From contig OZ239146.1 in the NCBI GenBank assembly GCA_965194515.1, forward strand, positions 2,232,001 through 2,296,000: a DNA stretch of 64,000 bases, read 5' to 3'. Made by a program: the position numbers and the translations under genes. Positions 33,811 through 42,253 of the stretch are shown here, one piece after another. Every line of letters starts with the position of its first letter. Position 1 is the first letter of the stretch. The notes under the pieces were generated by a model that saw only the letters and a program-made list of their open reading frames with translations, was not told the DNA's origin and did no database searches. This stretch comes from Acidimicrobilacustris europaeus. GTDB lineage: Bacteria; Actinomycetota; Acidimicrobiia; Acidimicrobiales; Acidimicrobilacustridaceae.

Positions 33811-35103
33811 TCAGCCGATTGAGGTTGCGCCGCGCATGTACGGCTGCAGAACCTCGGGAATACGCACGGTGCCATCGGGCTGGCGATGAGTTTCAACAAC
33901 CGCGGCCCAAACACGGGGAACGGCAAGCGCAGAACCGTTGAGGGTATGGGCAATCTCGTTGCCCTTCGCCCCTTCGACCTTGTAGCGAATGTTGGCGCGA
34001 CGAGCCTGGTAATCAGTGAACCACGACACCGACGAAACTTCGAGCCACTGATCGACACCGGGTGCGTAGACCTCGATGTCGAAGGTGCGGGCCGAGGAGT
34101 TACCGATGTCGCCGGTGCAAAGGTCGAGCACTCGATAGGTGAGCCCGAGTGCACCAATAAGCCCTTCGGCGCGAGCAAGAAGTTCCTCGTGTAACGCAGG
34201 CGCTTGTTCTGGAGTCGAGTACGCAAGGATCTCGACCTTGTCGAACTCGTGCACGCGTAACAAGCCACGGGTGTCACGTCCGGCCGAACCGGCTTCTCGA
34301 CGGAAACACGCGGTTTGTGCCATGAGGCGCATCGGGAGATCGGCGCCACGCAGAATTTCATCGCGAGCTAACGACGTAAGCGGAACTTCAGCGGTGGGGA
34401 TGGCCCACAGATCGTCGCGTTCAAGGTGATATGCATCGTCGATGAACTTGGGAAGATGACCAGTGCTGATCATTGTTTCGGTCAGTACCACGGTGGGTGG
34501 GCGAACCTCTTCGAACGCATCGGCATTGCGATCGAGCGCGGCCTGACACAGAGCACGAGACAACGTGGCGCCCTGGCCACGGAACATCGTGAACATTGCG
34601 CCCGACATCTTCACGGCACGTTCCAAATCAAGAATGCCGAGTTCGGTGCCGATGTCCCAGTGCGGAACACGTTGGTGTTCGGCCCACGCTGCCGGATCGT
34701 CGCCAACGCCCACTCGCTTCACTTCGACGTTGTCGCTTTCACCTTTGCCGTCGGGGCAATCAGGTGATGGAAGATTCGGGATGTGCAGCAGAAGTTCGCG
34801 CATCTGACCAGCGACCTCGTCGGCCGCTGCGGTCACTTCACGCTCGCGCTCGCCGAGGGCACGGCTTTGCTCCTGCAATGCTTCGGCGCCGGCCGCATCG
34901 CCATCGCGACGCAGCTGACCAACCTCTTTGGACAGCCCGTTGACCTGTGCTCGAAGATCGTCCCGTTCGGCGGAAATCTGCCGACTCTTTTCGTCGAGTT
35001 CGGCCACCTGAGCGAGGTCGCGCAGGGCCCCTTCGTCGCCACGTCGGGCAAGCGAGGCACGAACAGCGTCGTACTCGGAACGGATTCGGCGAACGTCGAT
35101 CAC
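33811..35103 (-). CDS. serS: Seryl-tRNA synthetase
   Basis: 430-residue class II synthetase. The N-terminal coiled-coil arm (about residues 25-110: ARRGDEGALRDLAQVAELDE through QSRALGEREREV) binds the long variable arm of tRNA-Ser. Class II motif 2 is seen in ACFRREAGSAGRDTRGLLRVH and motif 3 in LNGSALAVPRVWAAVVE. The GTG at 35103 (VIDVRRIR) is the family start; the frame to 35163 overlaps the divergent ABC gene. A TACGGT box lies 8 nt upstream. Confidence 0.96.
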   Translation of the reverse strand: MIDVRRIRSEYDAVRASLARRGDEGALRDLAQVAELDEKSRQISAERDDLRAQVNGLSKEVGQLRRDGDAAGAEALQEQSRALGEREREVTAAADEVAGQMRELLLHIPNLPSPDCPDGKGESDNVEVKRVGVGDDPAAWAEHQRVPHWDIGTELGILDLERAVKMSGAMFTMFRGQGATLSRALCQAALDRNADAFEEVRPPTVVLTETMISTGHLPKFIDDAYHLERDDLWAIPTAEVPLTSLARDEILRGADLPMRLMAQTACFRREAGSAGRDTRGLLRVHEFDKVEILAYSTPEQAPALHEELLARAEGLIGALGLTYRVLDLCTGDIGNSSARTFDIEVYAPGVDQWLEVSSVSWFTDYQARRANIRYKVEGAKGNEIAHTLNGSALAVPRVWAAVVETHRQPDGTVRIPEVLQPYMRGATSIG

Positions 35104-35111
35104 GGTTCTGA

Positions 35112-35117
35112 ACCGTA
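35112..35117 (-). promoter_or_regulatory. -10 box of serS
   Basis: TACGGT on the minus strand, 8 nt before the GTG at 35103. Confidence 0.45.
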
Positions 35118-35130
35118 GTCGTCGGCCCGG

Positions 35131-35136
35131 TAGCGT
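35131..35136 (+). promoter_or_regulatory. -10 box of the ABC transporter operon (leaderless)
   Basis: TAGCGT, 6 nt before the GTG at 35143; back-to-back with the serS promoter in a 39-bp gap. Confidence 0.5.
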
Positions 35137-35142
35137 CAGATC

Positions 35143-36114
35143 GTGGTTTCTTCTGCTTCTCAACCTGCGATCGAGGTCACCGACCTCACCGTTCGCTACG
35201 GCGATCGAGTTGCCGTCAATGGACTGTCCTTTCGGGCCATGCCCGGCCAGATCACCGCTCTCCTTGGACCAAACGGAGCGGGCAAGACCTCAACGGTCGA
35301 AACCCTTGAGGGCTATCGCCGTCCCACTGCCGGTTCGGTTCGGGTTCTGGGACTCGATCCGGTGGCCGAACATCGTCAGCTTGTCGCCCGCATCGGCGTG
35401 ATGTTGCAGTCCGGCGGCGTTGCCACCGGCATGCGGCCGGCCGAAGCGCTGCATCTGTCTGCTTCGTACTACGAGAACCCCATCGACCCCGATGAACTAC
35501 TCGATCTCGTGGGGCTGGCTGATCGTCGGTCCTCAACCTGGCGTTCGATGTCTGGCGGAGAACAACAGCGGCTTTCGCTTGCCCTTGCGTTGATTGGTCG
35601 TCCTGATGTCGCGTTCCTCGATGAACCGACCGCAGGTATTGACCCAGCTGGCCGCCAACTGATTCGACGGATCATCTCCGAACTTCGCGATCGCGGCGTC
35701 GCCGTGTTGCTCACAACACACGATCTTGAAGAAGCCGAGAAACTCGCCGACCACGTGGTCATCATCGATCACGGTGTTGTGCTCGCCGATGGAACGCCCA
35801 CCGAACTCATGCGCGCCGCGCAAGGCGACGATGTTCGTTTCGGTGCACCTTCGGGACTCGACGTCGCTTCGCTCGGTGAGCGAATAGGCGCTGTGGTTAC
35901 CGAAGCCTCACCTGGTGAATATGTCGTTGCATCCGCAGCAACACCAGCGATGGTTGCAGCAATCACCGCATGGCTTGCCGAGATGAATCTCCCCTTGGCC
36001 GATTTGCGCGCCGGGCGTCAGCGTCTTGAAGACGTGTTCTTGCGCCTCACCGCCGACGCCGCAGAGCCTGCGACAGAACCCGCAGCCACCCGTCGACGGA
36101 GGTCCCGTCGATGA
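35143..36114 (+). CDS. ABC-2 type transporter, ATP-binding protein
   Basis: 323 residues. Walker A GPNGAGKTSTVETLEG near 42-57, Q-loop MLQSGG, signature MSGGEQQRLSLALAL, Walker B VAFLDEPTAGIDPAGR and H-loop TTHDLEEAEKLADHV. A C-terminal extension of about 100 residues follows, ending in a basic tail. In Mycobacterium a similar ATPase/permease pair neighbours ctaA/ctaB, so an as-yet unknown role in heme-copper oxidase assembly is a reasonable inference from the adjacent ctaG. Drug export is the default alternative. Confidence 0.9.
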   Translation: MVSSASQPAIEVTDLTVRYGDRVAVNGLSFRAMPGQITALLGPNGAGKTSTVETLEGYRRPTAGSVRVLGLDPVAEHRQLVARIGVMLQSGGVATGMRPAEALHLSASYYENPIDPDELLDLVGLADRRSSTWRSMSGGEQQRLSLALALIGRPDVAFLDEPTAGIDPAGRQLIRRIISELRDRGVAVLLTTHDLEEAEKLADHVVIIDHGVVLADGTPTELMRAAQGDDVRFGAPSGLDVASLGERIGAVVTEASPGEYVVASAATPAMVAAITAWLAEMNLPLADLRAGRQRLEDVFLRLTADAAEPATEPAATRRRRSRR

Positions 36115-36839
36115 AAGCGCTACTTGCTCAGACGCGTTCCGAATTAACACTTAGCCTGCGCAATGGCGAACAGTTGCTCGTCAACATCGCGATCCCACTT
36201 TTACTGCTGGTGTTCTTCTCTGCGGTAAAGGTTCTGCCGATTCCGGCAGGCGTCGACAAGCGCGTTGATTTTCTTGCTCCCGGCATCATTGCGCTTGCAG
36301 TGATGTCGAATGCCATGGTTGCACTCGCCATTGGTACCGGTTTTGAGCGTCACTACAAAGTGCTCAAGCGCCTTGGCTCTACTCCTCTTGGTCGCGGACG
36401 TTGGGTGCTAGCCAAGATCGGAATGGTGAAGATTCTTCTCATTCTGCAGATTGCTCTCATCGTGATCGCAGCATTTCTTCTGGGCTGGAACCCAGGTGGC
36501 ACACCGTTACTGGCTCTTCCCGCTGTCGTGCTCGGTGCGTTTGCGTTCGGTGGAATCGGCCTGCTGATGGCCGGCACATTGCGAGGAACGGTGACCCTTG
36601 CACTGGCCAACGGCCTTTACCTACTGCTTCTTCTGCTGGGCGGAATGATCATTCCGTTCAGTGAAATGCCGGGTTTCTTCGGCACCATTGGCAAGGTGCT
36701 GCCATCGGGTGCGCTCAGCCAAGTGTTGCAGTCGTGCCTGCGGAGTGGCGCTGATCCGGCCGGCTCGGCATGGGTCGTTCTTGGCGTGTGGGCTGTTCTT
36801 GCGCCGCTCGCAGCAGTGAAATTCTTTCGCTGGGAGTAA
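36111..36839 (+). CDS. ABC-2 type transporter, permease
   Basis: 242 residues with six membrane segments: LLVNIAIPLLLLVFFSAV, FLAPGIIALAVMSNAMVALA, ILLILQIALIVIAAFLLG, VVLGAFAFGGIGLLMAG, LALANGLYLLLLLLGGMII, and WVVLGVWAVLAPLAAVKFF at the end. The ATG overlaps the ATPase stop (ATGA), so the half-transporter pair is made together. Its TAA stop abuts the ctaG stop codon on the other strand with no spacer. Substrate unknown. Confidence 0.88.
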   Translation: MKALLAQTRSELTLSLRNGEQLLVNIAIPLLLLVFFSAVKVLPIPAGVDKRVDFLAPGIIALAVMSNAMVALAIGTGFERHYKVLKRLGSTPLGRGRWVLAKIGMVKILLILQIALIVIAAFLLGWNPGGTPLLALPAVVLGAFAFGGIGLLMAGTLRGTVTLALANGLYLLLLLLGGMIIPFSEMPGFFGTIGKVLPSGALSQVLQSCLRSGADPAGSAWVVLGVWAVLAPLAAVKFFRWE

Positions 36840-37739
36840 TTACGTCGGTGACGTCTTTCGGGGAGTACCGGACGGCAACGAATCAAGGCCTCCGCGTTCG
36901 CCTTCTTCCCATTCAAGGATCTCACGTTCGGTGAGATAGAGACCCTCTTGATCGGCATTGTGATGCCTCGCCGCCCAACGGAAGAAGAGCACACCGATAA
37001 TTCCCCAAAGATACGCGGCTTCGATCACTTTCATAATGAGGCCAGCAGCTTCTTGATCGCTCTTCGCCGAGATCCCCCACAAACGAATGGGCTGGTCGTA
37101 CGCGTCGTACACCACCGTGTGCGAGAGCCACAGCCACGCCGCCGGAAGTGTCGGAAGAAGTGATTGGGCAAAGAGGTACACCATCTGACCAGGTATCGAA
37201 AGCCGTAATTGCGGCCATGGCCCGCAAACCGGTAGCCACATGATGAGCGCGGTGACGACGAAGAGAACATGTGCGGTGAAGTGAAATGGGCCGCTCGATG
37301 TCGAGGCATTCACGAACTGCGGCATATGGCTGAGCATGTTGAACGAGTTAAACAACGCGAACGCCAAAATCGGTGTGGCGAGCACTTGGACCACTCGCCA
37401 CAACCGTCCACCCGAGGCCACGAAGAGTTCGGCCAGCCATGTAGGACACGAAAGAAGAAAGAGCGGCGGGACAATCATTGTCAGCACAAGGTGCTGGAAC
37501 ATGTGTCCTGAATACAGTCGTTGTTCGGCGATGTCATGAAGCGGCCACACCGAAGCCGCAGTCATAAAGGCAACAGCCAACCAAAAAGAAATGACCTGAC
37601 GTCTCGACACCACCTGAGTGCCCGGCTCGACAACTCTCGGACCAATCACTTTCGCAACGAAGAGACCCCCAGCAACGATGGCAAGTACCAACCCCCAGAC
37701 TTCCCAATGGGCTGCGAAGGAGGGCATCGCTGAGAACAT
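36840..37739 (-). CDS. ctaG: Cytochrome c oxidase assembly protein, CtaG (caa3) family
   Basis: 299-residue membrane protein with about seven helices. Needed for assembly of caa3 oxidase, probably for copper insertion, in Bacillus-type systems (family knowledge). Features: SVWPLHDIAEQRLYSGHMFQH with His residues near the outer face, MIVPPLFLLSCPTWLAE, FTAHVLFVVTALIMW. The C-terminus is polar and ends in the cytosol. Last gene of the leftward oxidase operon, 66 bp after cox subunit IV; a 13-codon His-rich ORF fills that gap. GAGAT before the ATG is a weak ribosome site. Confidence 0.88.
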   Translation of the reverse strand: MFSAMPSFAAHWEVWGLVLAIVAGGLFVAKVIGPRVVEPGTQVVSRRQVISFWLAVAFMTAASVWPLHDIAEQRLYSGHMFQHLVLTMIVPPLFLLSCPTWLAELFVASGGRLWRVVQVLATPILAFALFNSFNMLSHMPQFVNASTSSGPFHFTAHVLFVVTALIMWLPVCGPWPQLRLSIPGQMVYLFAQSLLPTLPAAWLWLSHTVVYDAYDQPIRLWGISAKSDQEAAGLIMKVIEAAYLWGIIGVLFFRWAARHHNADQEGLYLTEREILEWEEGERGGLDSLPSGTPRKTSPT

Positions 37740-37743
37740 GATC

Positions 37744-37785
37744 TCAGTCTTGTGCGTGAGAGTGCGCGTGACCAGTCAGGGCCAT
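37744..37785 (-). CDS. 13-codon His-rich mini-ORF before ctaG
   Basis: Encodes MALTGHAHSHAQD and stops 4 bp before the ctaG ATG. A TAGAAC box lies 5 nt upstream of its ATG. It could be a leader that couples translation to ctaG, or a chance ORF. The His-x-His spacing next to a copper-assembly gene is suggestive only. Confidence 0.25.
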   Translation of the reverse strand: MALTGHAHSHAQD

Positions 37786-37805
37786 CGCTCGTTCTAGCGG
37801 TGCTA

Positions 37806-38147
37806 CTAGAACCAAAAACGGAAGGTCGTCAACATCGCGAGGTACACAAGCATCGCAAGAACCAAGCCCGAATAAAAGATGCGAGTCAGGATCGGCTTGT
37901 CGAACTTCAGATGCATGAAGATGTACAGAATCGTGAAGAACTTCACGGCCATCAGGATCATGAGCACCGGGATCAGGAGTTCATCGGCCCAAATCGGAAA
38001 ATCCGGCGCGGCATACGTGAAGACTTCGATGATGGTGAGAACCGCAAGGAAGATCGCGGTCAGGACATAGACCTTGTCGCGCGAATAGTCCTTGACTGCA
38101 CCATCGAGGGCAGTGGTGGGGACGTTGTCATGTGAGGTGATGGTCAT
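37806..38147 (-). CDS. Cytochrome c oxidase subunit IV (caa3/bo3-type small subunit)
   Basis: 113 residues with three membrane segments (YVLTAIFLAVLTIIEVFTYA, LLIPVLMILMAVKFFTILY, IFYSGLVLAMLVYLAMLT). It matches the prokaryotic COX IV/CyoD-like family that sits behind subunit III in such operons. The N-terminus is cytosolic and polar. AGGAG lies 6 nt before the ATG at 38147, which decides the start against the longer frame to 38204. Role: stabilises the I/III core. Confidence 0.88.
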   Translation of the reverse strand: MTITSHDNVPTTALDGAVKDYSRDKVYVLTAIFLAVLTIIEVFTYAAPDFPIWADELLIPVLMILMAVKFFTILYIFMHLKFDKPILTRIFYSGLVLAMLVYLAMLTTFRFWF

Positions 38148-38161
38148 GTGATGCTCCTCGA

Positions 38162-38797
38162 TCAGGTTGGGATGAGGTACACGACGGCGAAGATGACGAC
38201 CCAAACGACATCAACGAAGTGCCAGTACAGACCGACGATTTCGACGGTCTCGGCCTTATGTTCCGGAATCTTGCCTCGCAGCGACAGCAACACAACCGAA
38301 ACGAGCATGATGATGCCGACCGTAACGTGGATGCCGTGGAAGCCAGTGAGTGTGTAGAACGCTGAACTGAATCGGCTGGTGGTGAACCCGAGACCTTCGC
38401 GAACGAACACCGTGAATTCGTAGATCTGTCCCGCCATGAACGTCGCGCCAAGAATCGCAGTTGCGCCGAGCCAGACACGCATCCGCTGATGCTCTCCGCG
38501 CTCGATAGCCGAAACCGCCAACACCATGGTGAGTGACGACATGAGAAGAACGAACGACGAGGTTGACGTAAACGGAATATCGAAAATCTCGTGTGGGGTC
38601 GGACCTTGAAGCGGACGCCTGTAGAGCAGATAGGTGGTGATCAAACCGCCGAACAACAAGCACTCTGACGCCAGGAACAGCCACATGCCCAACTTCGTGT
38701 TGGAAATGCCGGTGTTGGTGTCGGCATCGATATGCGCGTGTGCCTGATGCGCGTCGGCGTCAGCCAATGTCGGACGGGAAGTGAGAGTTTCAGCCAA
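38162..38797 (-). CDS. ctaE: Cytochrome c oxidase subunit III
   Basis: 211 residues, five to six helices. Motifs: KLGMWLFLASECLLFGGLIT, the central GEHQRMRVWLGATAILGATF, and FYTLTGFHGIHVTVGI with YWHFVDVVWVVIF at the C-terminus. The start is TTG at 38797: AAGGAGGT lies 8 nt upstream and no in-frame ATG occurs before residue 38. The start overlaps the coxI stop by 8 bp. Its His-rich N-terminus (about residues 13-26) is unusual and hydrophilic. Confidence 0.93.
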   Translation of the reverse strand: MAETLTSRPTLADADAHQAHAHIDADTNTGISNTKLGMWLFLASECLLFGGLITTYLLYRRPLQGPTPHEIFDIPFTSTSSFVLLMSSLTMVLAVSAIERGEHQRMRVWLGATAILGATFMAGQIYEFTVFVREGLGFTTSRFSSAFYTLTGFHGIHVTVGIIMLVSVVLLSLRGKIPEHKAETVEIVGLYWHFVDVVWVVIFAVVYLIPT

Positions 38798-40805
38798 CGG
38801 TCTCGACCTCCTTCACTGCGTCTGCGGAGTCGGGAACCGCGGCGTCGCCACCATCGGAAGCATGAGCCTCGGGGCCATGATCGTCATGAGCGAGATCGGG
38901 ATCGTCCGGTGGCTCCATAACCCAGCCATAAATAGCTGCGAGAACAACGATGCCGCCGATAAGCGCGAGCCAAAGGCTGAAAATAATTCCGTAGGCAACG
39001 ATTGGAAGTCCGAAGGCCAGTACGAGCGGCCAATAGGACGGCGATGGAAGGTGAATTCCCTTGCCGTCGGTGCGCTGCTGTGCAACCTCTGCAGTCGAGG
39101 CGATGCGCACGAGCTTGCCGTCCTTGGTTTCGCCGTACTTGCGATACCAGAAGTCGTCGACGCGGGTAACGGTGGGGATTGGATCGAAGTTGTAGGCCGG
39201 CGTCGGAGACGGGGTCATCCACTCGATCGTGCGGCTATCCCACGGGTCGGGGCCGACCGGCGGAAGAGTCTTCGCCTTCGACTTGCTATAGAAGATGTTG
39301 AAGATAAACAGGGCGATACTGGCGGCAAGCGTGAACGCACCAATGGTGGCGACCTTGTTCCAGAATTCGAACCCGTAGCCTGCGTCGTAGGTGTAGATAC
39401 GACGGCTCATACCCTGAAGTCCGAGCACGTGCATCGGAGCAAAAGTGAGGTTGAAGCCAAGAAGCATCAGCCAGAAGTTGGCTTTACCGATGCTCTCATT
39501 GAGCATGTAGCCGAACGCTTTCGGCCAATAGAAGTAGAACCCGGCCATGAACCCGAAGAACGCTCCACCGAAGAGGACGTAGTGGAAGTGAGCGACGATG
39601 AAGTAGGTGTCGGTCTGCTGTGTGTCCATCGGGGCAACCGAGTGCATAACGCCGGAGAGGCCACCGATGGTGAACATCGTGACGAGACCGATCGAGAACA
39701 GCATCGGCGCAGAAAAGTTCAACTTGCCGCCCCACATCGTGGCGGTCCAGTTCAGGATCTTCACGCCCGTGGGCACCGCAATGAACATCGTGGTGAGCGA
39801 GAACGCGGTCACCGAGATCGGCCCGATACCGGACACGAACATGTGATGGGCCCATACGCCCCAGCCCATAAAGCCAATGGCGATACCGGAGAACACGATG
39901 AATGGGTAACCAAAGATCGGCTTACGAGCGAAGGTCGGAAGAATTTCTGAGACCAGACCAAAAGCGGGAAGGATCATGAGGTACACCTCGGGGTGTCCAA
40001 AGATCCAGAACAAGTGCTCCCACAACAGTGGGTTGGCACCCTTCGCGACGTTGAAGAAGTTTGCGTCGAACCCTCGATCGAGCATGAGCAGAACCTGCGC
40101 CGACGTAAGAACTGGGATCGCGAAGAGCAGCAAGAACTGCGAGACGAGTGCCATCCAGGTGAAGATCGGCATTCGCATAAGTGTCATGCCGGGAGCTCGC
40201 ATATTGAGCACCGTGACGATGAGGTTCACTGCACCGGTTAGCGAGGCGATACCGGTGATGATGAGACCAAAGTTCCAGAAATCAACACCATGGGTTGGCG
40301 AGAAGATCACGCCACTGTTTGGTGCGTACATGAACCAACCGCCGTCGGCGCCACCACCCAACAACCAACTTGAGTTAAGGAAAAGTCCGCCGGCCAAAAA
40401 CGCCCAGAAACTGAATGCGTTGATTCGGGGAAACGCGACGTCGCGCGCTCCGATCTGCAACGGGATCAGGTAGTTCGCAAACGCAGCACCAATAGGCATG
40501 ACGACGAGGAAAACCATCGTCGTTCCGTGCATTGTGTAGACCTGGTTATAGAGGTTGGCGCTGAGCAGTGACCCTCGGGGAGCCCACAACTGCATACGAA
40601 TCAGTAGCGCTTCAACACCACCAATGATGAAGAAGAAAATTGCCGCGGCGCCGTACATGATGCCGATTTTTTTGTGGTCGACAGTGGTGAACCAAGAGCG
40701 CGGCCCGGTCTCGGCCGTCGGACGCGTGAACACACCAGTGGGCGTGTAACCGTCGTTGGAATCACCCGAGGGAAGGGCGAGCGGGCGGTCTTCAGTTAGT
40801 GCCAT
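38790..40805 (-). CDS. ctaD: Cytochrome c oxidase subunit I (catalytic)
   Basis: 671 residues, 12 or more helices. Reduces O2 to water and pumps protons. All metal ligands are present: heme a His in YTMHGTTM, CuB His plus cross-linked Tyr in FGHPEVY, CuB pair in WAHHMF, and heme a3/heme a His in VAHFHYVLFGG. PLQIGARDVAFPRINAF and EWMTPSPTPAYNF flank the core. A C-terminal extension of about 120 residues carries two further hydrophobic segments and an acidic His-rich tail. ATG at 40805 with GGAG upstream. It provides the internal comparison for the ligand-less paralogue at 43714. Confidence 0.97.
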   Translation of the reverse strand: MALTEDRPLALPSGDSNDGYTPTGVFTRPTAETGPRSWFTTVDHKKIGIMYGAAAIFFFIIGGVEALLIRMQLWAPRGSLLSANLYNQVYTMHGTTMVFLVVMPIGAAFANYLIPLQIGARDVAFPRINAFSFWAFLAGGLFLNSSWLLGGGADGGWFMYAPNSGVIFSPTHGVDFWNFGLIITGIASLTGAVNLIVTVLNMRAPGMTLMRMPIFTWMALVSQFLLLFAIPVLTSAQVLLMLDRGFDANFFNVAKGANPLLWEHLFWIFGHPEVYLMILPAFGLVSEILPTFARKPIFGYPFIVFSGIAIGFMGWGVWAHHMFVSGIGPISVTAFSLTTMFIAVPTGVKILNWTATMWGGKLNFSAPMLFSIGLVTMFTIGGLSGVMHSVAPMDTQQTDTYFIVAHFHYVLFGGAFFGFMAGFYFYWPKAFGYMLNESIGKANFWLMLLGFNLTFAPMHVLGLQGMSRRIYTYDAGYGFEFWNKVATIGAFTLAASIALFIFNIFYSKSKAKTLPPVGPDPWDSRTIEWMTPSPTPAYNFDPIPTVTRVDDFWYRKYGETKDGKLVRIASTAEVAQQRTDGKGIHLPSPSYWPLVLAFGLPIVAYGIIFSLWLALIGGIVVLAAIYGWVMEPPDDPDLAHDDHGPEAHASDGGDAAVPDSADAVKEVETVG

Positions 40806-40847
40806 GACCAACTCCAAAGAATGCGGTGCGGACGTTCATCACAAAGC

Positions 40848-42068
40848 TCAGTTCAGCGTCTCGAGGAATGCGACCAGTTGGTCGATCTGCTCTTCGGTCA
40901 GATTCAGGTTTGGCATGCCGCGTCCGCCCTGCGGATACATCGGCTTCAGCGCTGGCGCATTACGCAGCCATGCTTCAAGCGTGACTCGGTTGACGGTCGC
41001 GGTGTTCACCTGTCCGCCTGTAAGTACCGCACCTGGATCGCCAGCGGCGGCAACATCGCTCATTGGAAGCGGCTGACCATCGCTCGAGACGGGTTCATAG
41101 AGATTGAAGATTGATCCGGCGAATGTTCCACGCGTCATGAAATGTGTGAGATCCGGAGCAACACCTGCAACGAGCGGCGGAGGCGTTTCTTTCATCTTGA
41201 CGTCGTTGATGCCCTTGATGACATGGCACTGTGCGCAGAGTGCCTGCCAGACTTTCTTGCCTTCAGCGGCGACGGGATTGGTGGGGTCAGCTGCGTGATC
41301 TTTCAGCTGATTCCTCACCCAAGCGTCGTAGTCACTTGACGACACGGCACGAACGAGCATGCGCATATTGGCGTGGGAAAGTCCGCAGAATTCGGTGCAC
41401 TGACCGCGGAAGACGCCGGGTTCATCGGCCTGCAATTTGAGCGGGTTGTACAAACCAGGAACAGCGTCCTTCTTACCGTTCAAACCAGGAATCCAGAACG
41501 AGTGAATGACATCGTTCGAGGTGGTCGTGACCTGCACGGGCTTGCCGGCAGGGATGACCAATTCTGTTGCGGTAGTGATGTCTTCCGGACCAGCGAAATT
41601 GCCGTCGCCATTGAGGTCGTACCTGTACTCCCACCACCACTGCTGACCAGCAACCTGAACCTTGATGGAGTTGGGTTCTTCGCGATTGAGGTTGATGATC
41701 GTCATCACCGTGCCGACAGCGATGCCGGCGAGAATGAGTGCGGGAAGAATTGTCCAACCGATTTCAAGAGTGGTCTGGCCGTGAATCTGTGACGGGAACT
41801 CGTCGGGATCGGAGTCCTTACGCTCGCGGAACTTCCACGTAATGAAGACAATGGCGCCGATGACAAGAACAAAAACGATTCCAGCAATTGCCGTCACGGG
41901 GATGACGAGCTTCTGAATGCTCTCCGCCGAAGGGCCTTCGGGAGCAAGAGAAGTAAGCGGCTTGCCGCTGTTTTGGAACGAGTTCACGATGAGGGCGGCG
42001 AAAAGCACCACCACGGCCGTAAACGAGATCACCGCAAGGATGCGGACAATTTTTGGAAGGCGCTGCAT
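40848..42068 (-). CDS. ctaC: Cytochrome c oxidase subunit II fused to cytochrome c (caa3-type)
   Basis: 406 residues. Two N-terminal membrane helices (about 10-28 and 54-76) are followed by the cupredoxin domain with the CuA site: H189, then C224 and C228 in QCTEFCGLSHANM, H232 and M235. A C-terminal cytochrome c domain has heme motif CAQCH at 278-282 and a late Met-containing GRGMPNL. The fusion makes this a caa3-type oxidase that takes electrons through its own heme c. AGGAG lies 5 nt before the ATG. First gene of the functional oxidase operon. Confidence 0.96.
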   Translation of the reverse strand: MQRLPKIVRILAVISFTAVVVLFAALIVNSFQNSGKPLTSLAPEGPSAESIQKLVIPVTAIAGIVFVLVIGAIVFITWKFRERKDSDPDEFPSQIHGQTTLEIGWTILPALILAGIAVGTVMTIINLNREEPNSIKVQVAGQQWWWEYRYDLNGDGNFAGPEDITTATELVIPAGKPVQVTTTSNDVIHSFWIPGLNGKKDAVPGLYNPLKLQADEPGVFRGQCTEFCGLSHANMRMLVRAVSSSDYDAWVRNQLKDHAADPTNPVAAEGKKVWQALCAQCHVIKGINDVKMKETPPPLVAGVAPDLTHFMTRGTFAGSIFNLYEPVSSDGQPLPMSDVAAAGDPGAVLTGGQVNTATVNRVTLEAWLRNAPALKPMYPQGGRGMPNLNLTEEQIDQLVAFLETLN

Positions 42069-42164
42069 TTACTCTCCTCGAGAGGCGGGGTTGAACCCGC
42101 TCCGGGGCGAACGAACCGACGACACAAGGCCGCGGCCACTAGGACTGCTGCAGTACTGAACGGT

Positions 42165-42181
42165 GTGAACGAAGTGTTCAC
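42165..42181. promoter_or_regulatory. Inverted repeat upstream of the coxII operon
   Basis: GTGAAC, five bases, GTTCAC: a perfect 6-bp dyad about 100 bp upstream of the coxII start, within the 185-bp gap. Possible operator; no regulator can be assigned. Confidence 0.3.
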
Positions 42182-42205
42182 CAGTCTGAGCCAAACGCGC
42201 CAACC

Positions 42206-42223
42206 GAGCGGAGGATTCCGCTC
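42206..42223 (-). terminator. Hairpin between the two oxidase operons
   Basis: 7-bp stem GAGCGGA/TCCGCTC with a 4-nt loop, 30 bp after the stop of the 286-residue membrane protein gene. A T-rich stretch lies before rather than after it on the minus strand, so termination is uncertain. Confidence 0.35.
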
Positions 42224-42253
42224 CGATCAGCATCGAACAAGAAAAAGGCATGC

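Noticed and set aside
33804..33830. Fluoride riboswitch upstream of crcB
   Set aside because: Only 7 bp separate the serS stop from the crcB start, and no pseudoknot-like leader fits.
33402..34361. 319-codon frame suggesting an N-terminally extended CrcB
   Set aside because: The first 186 codons are antisense to serS; homology begins at GTG 33803.
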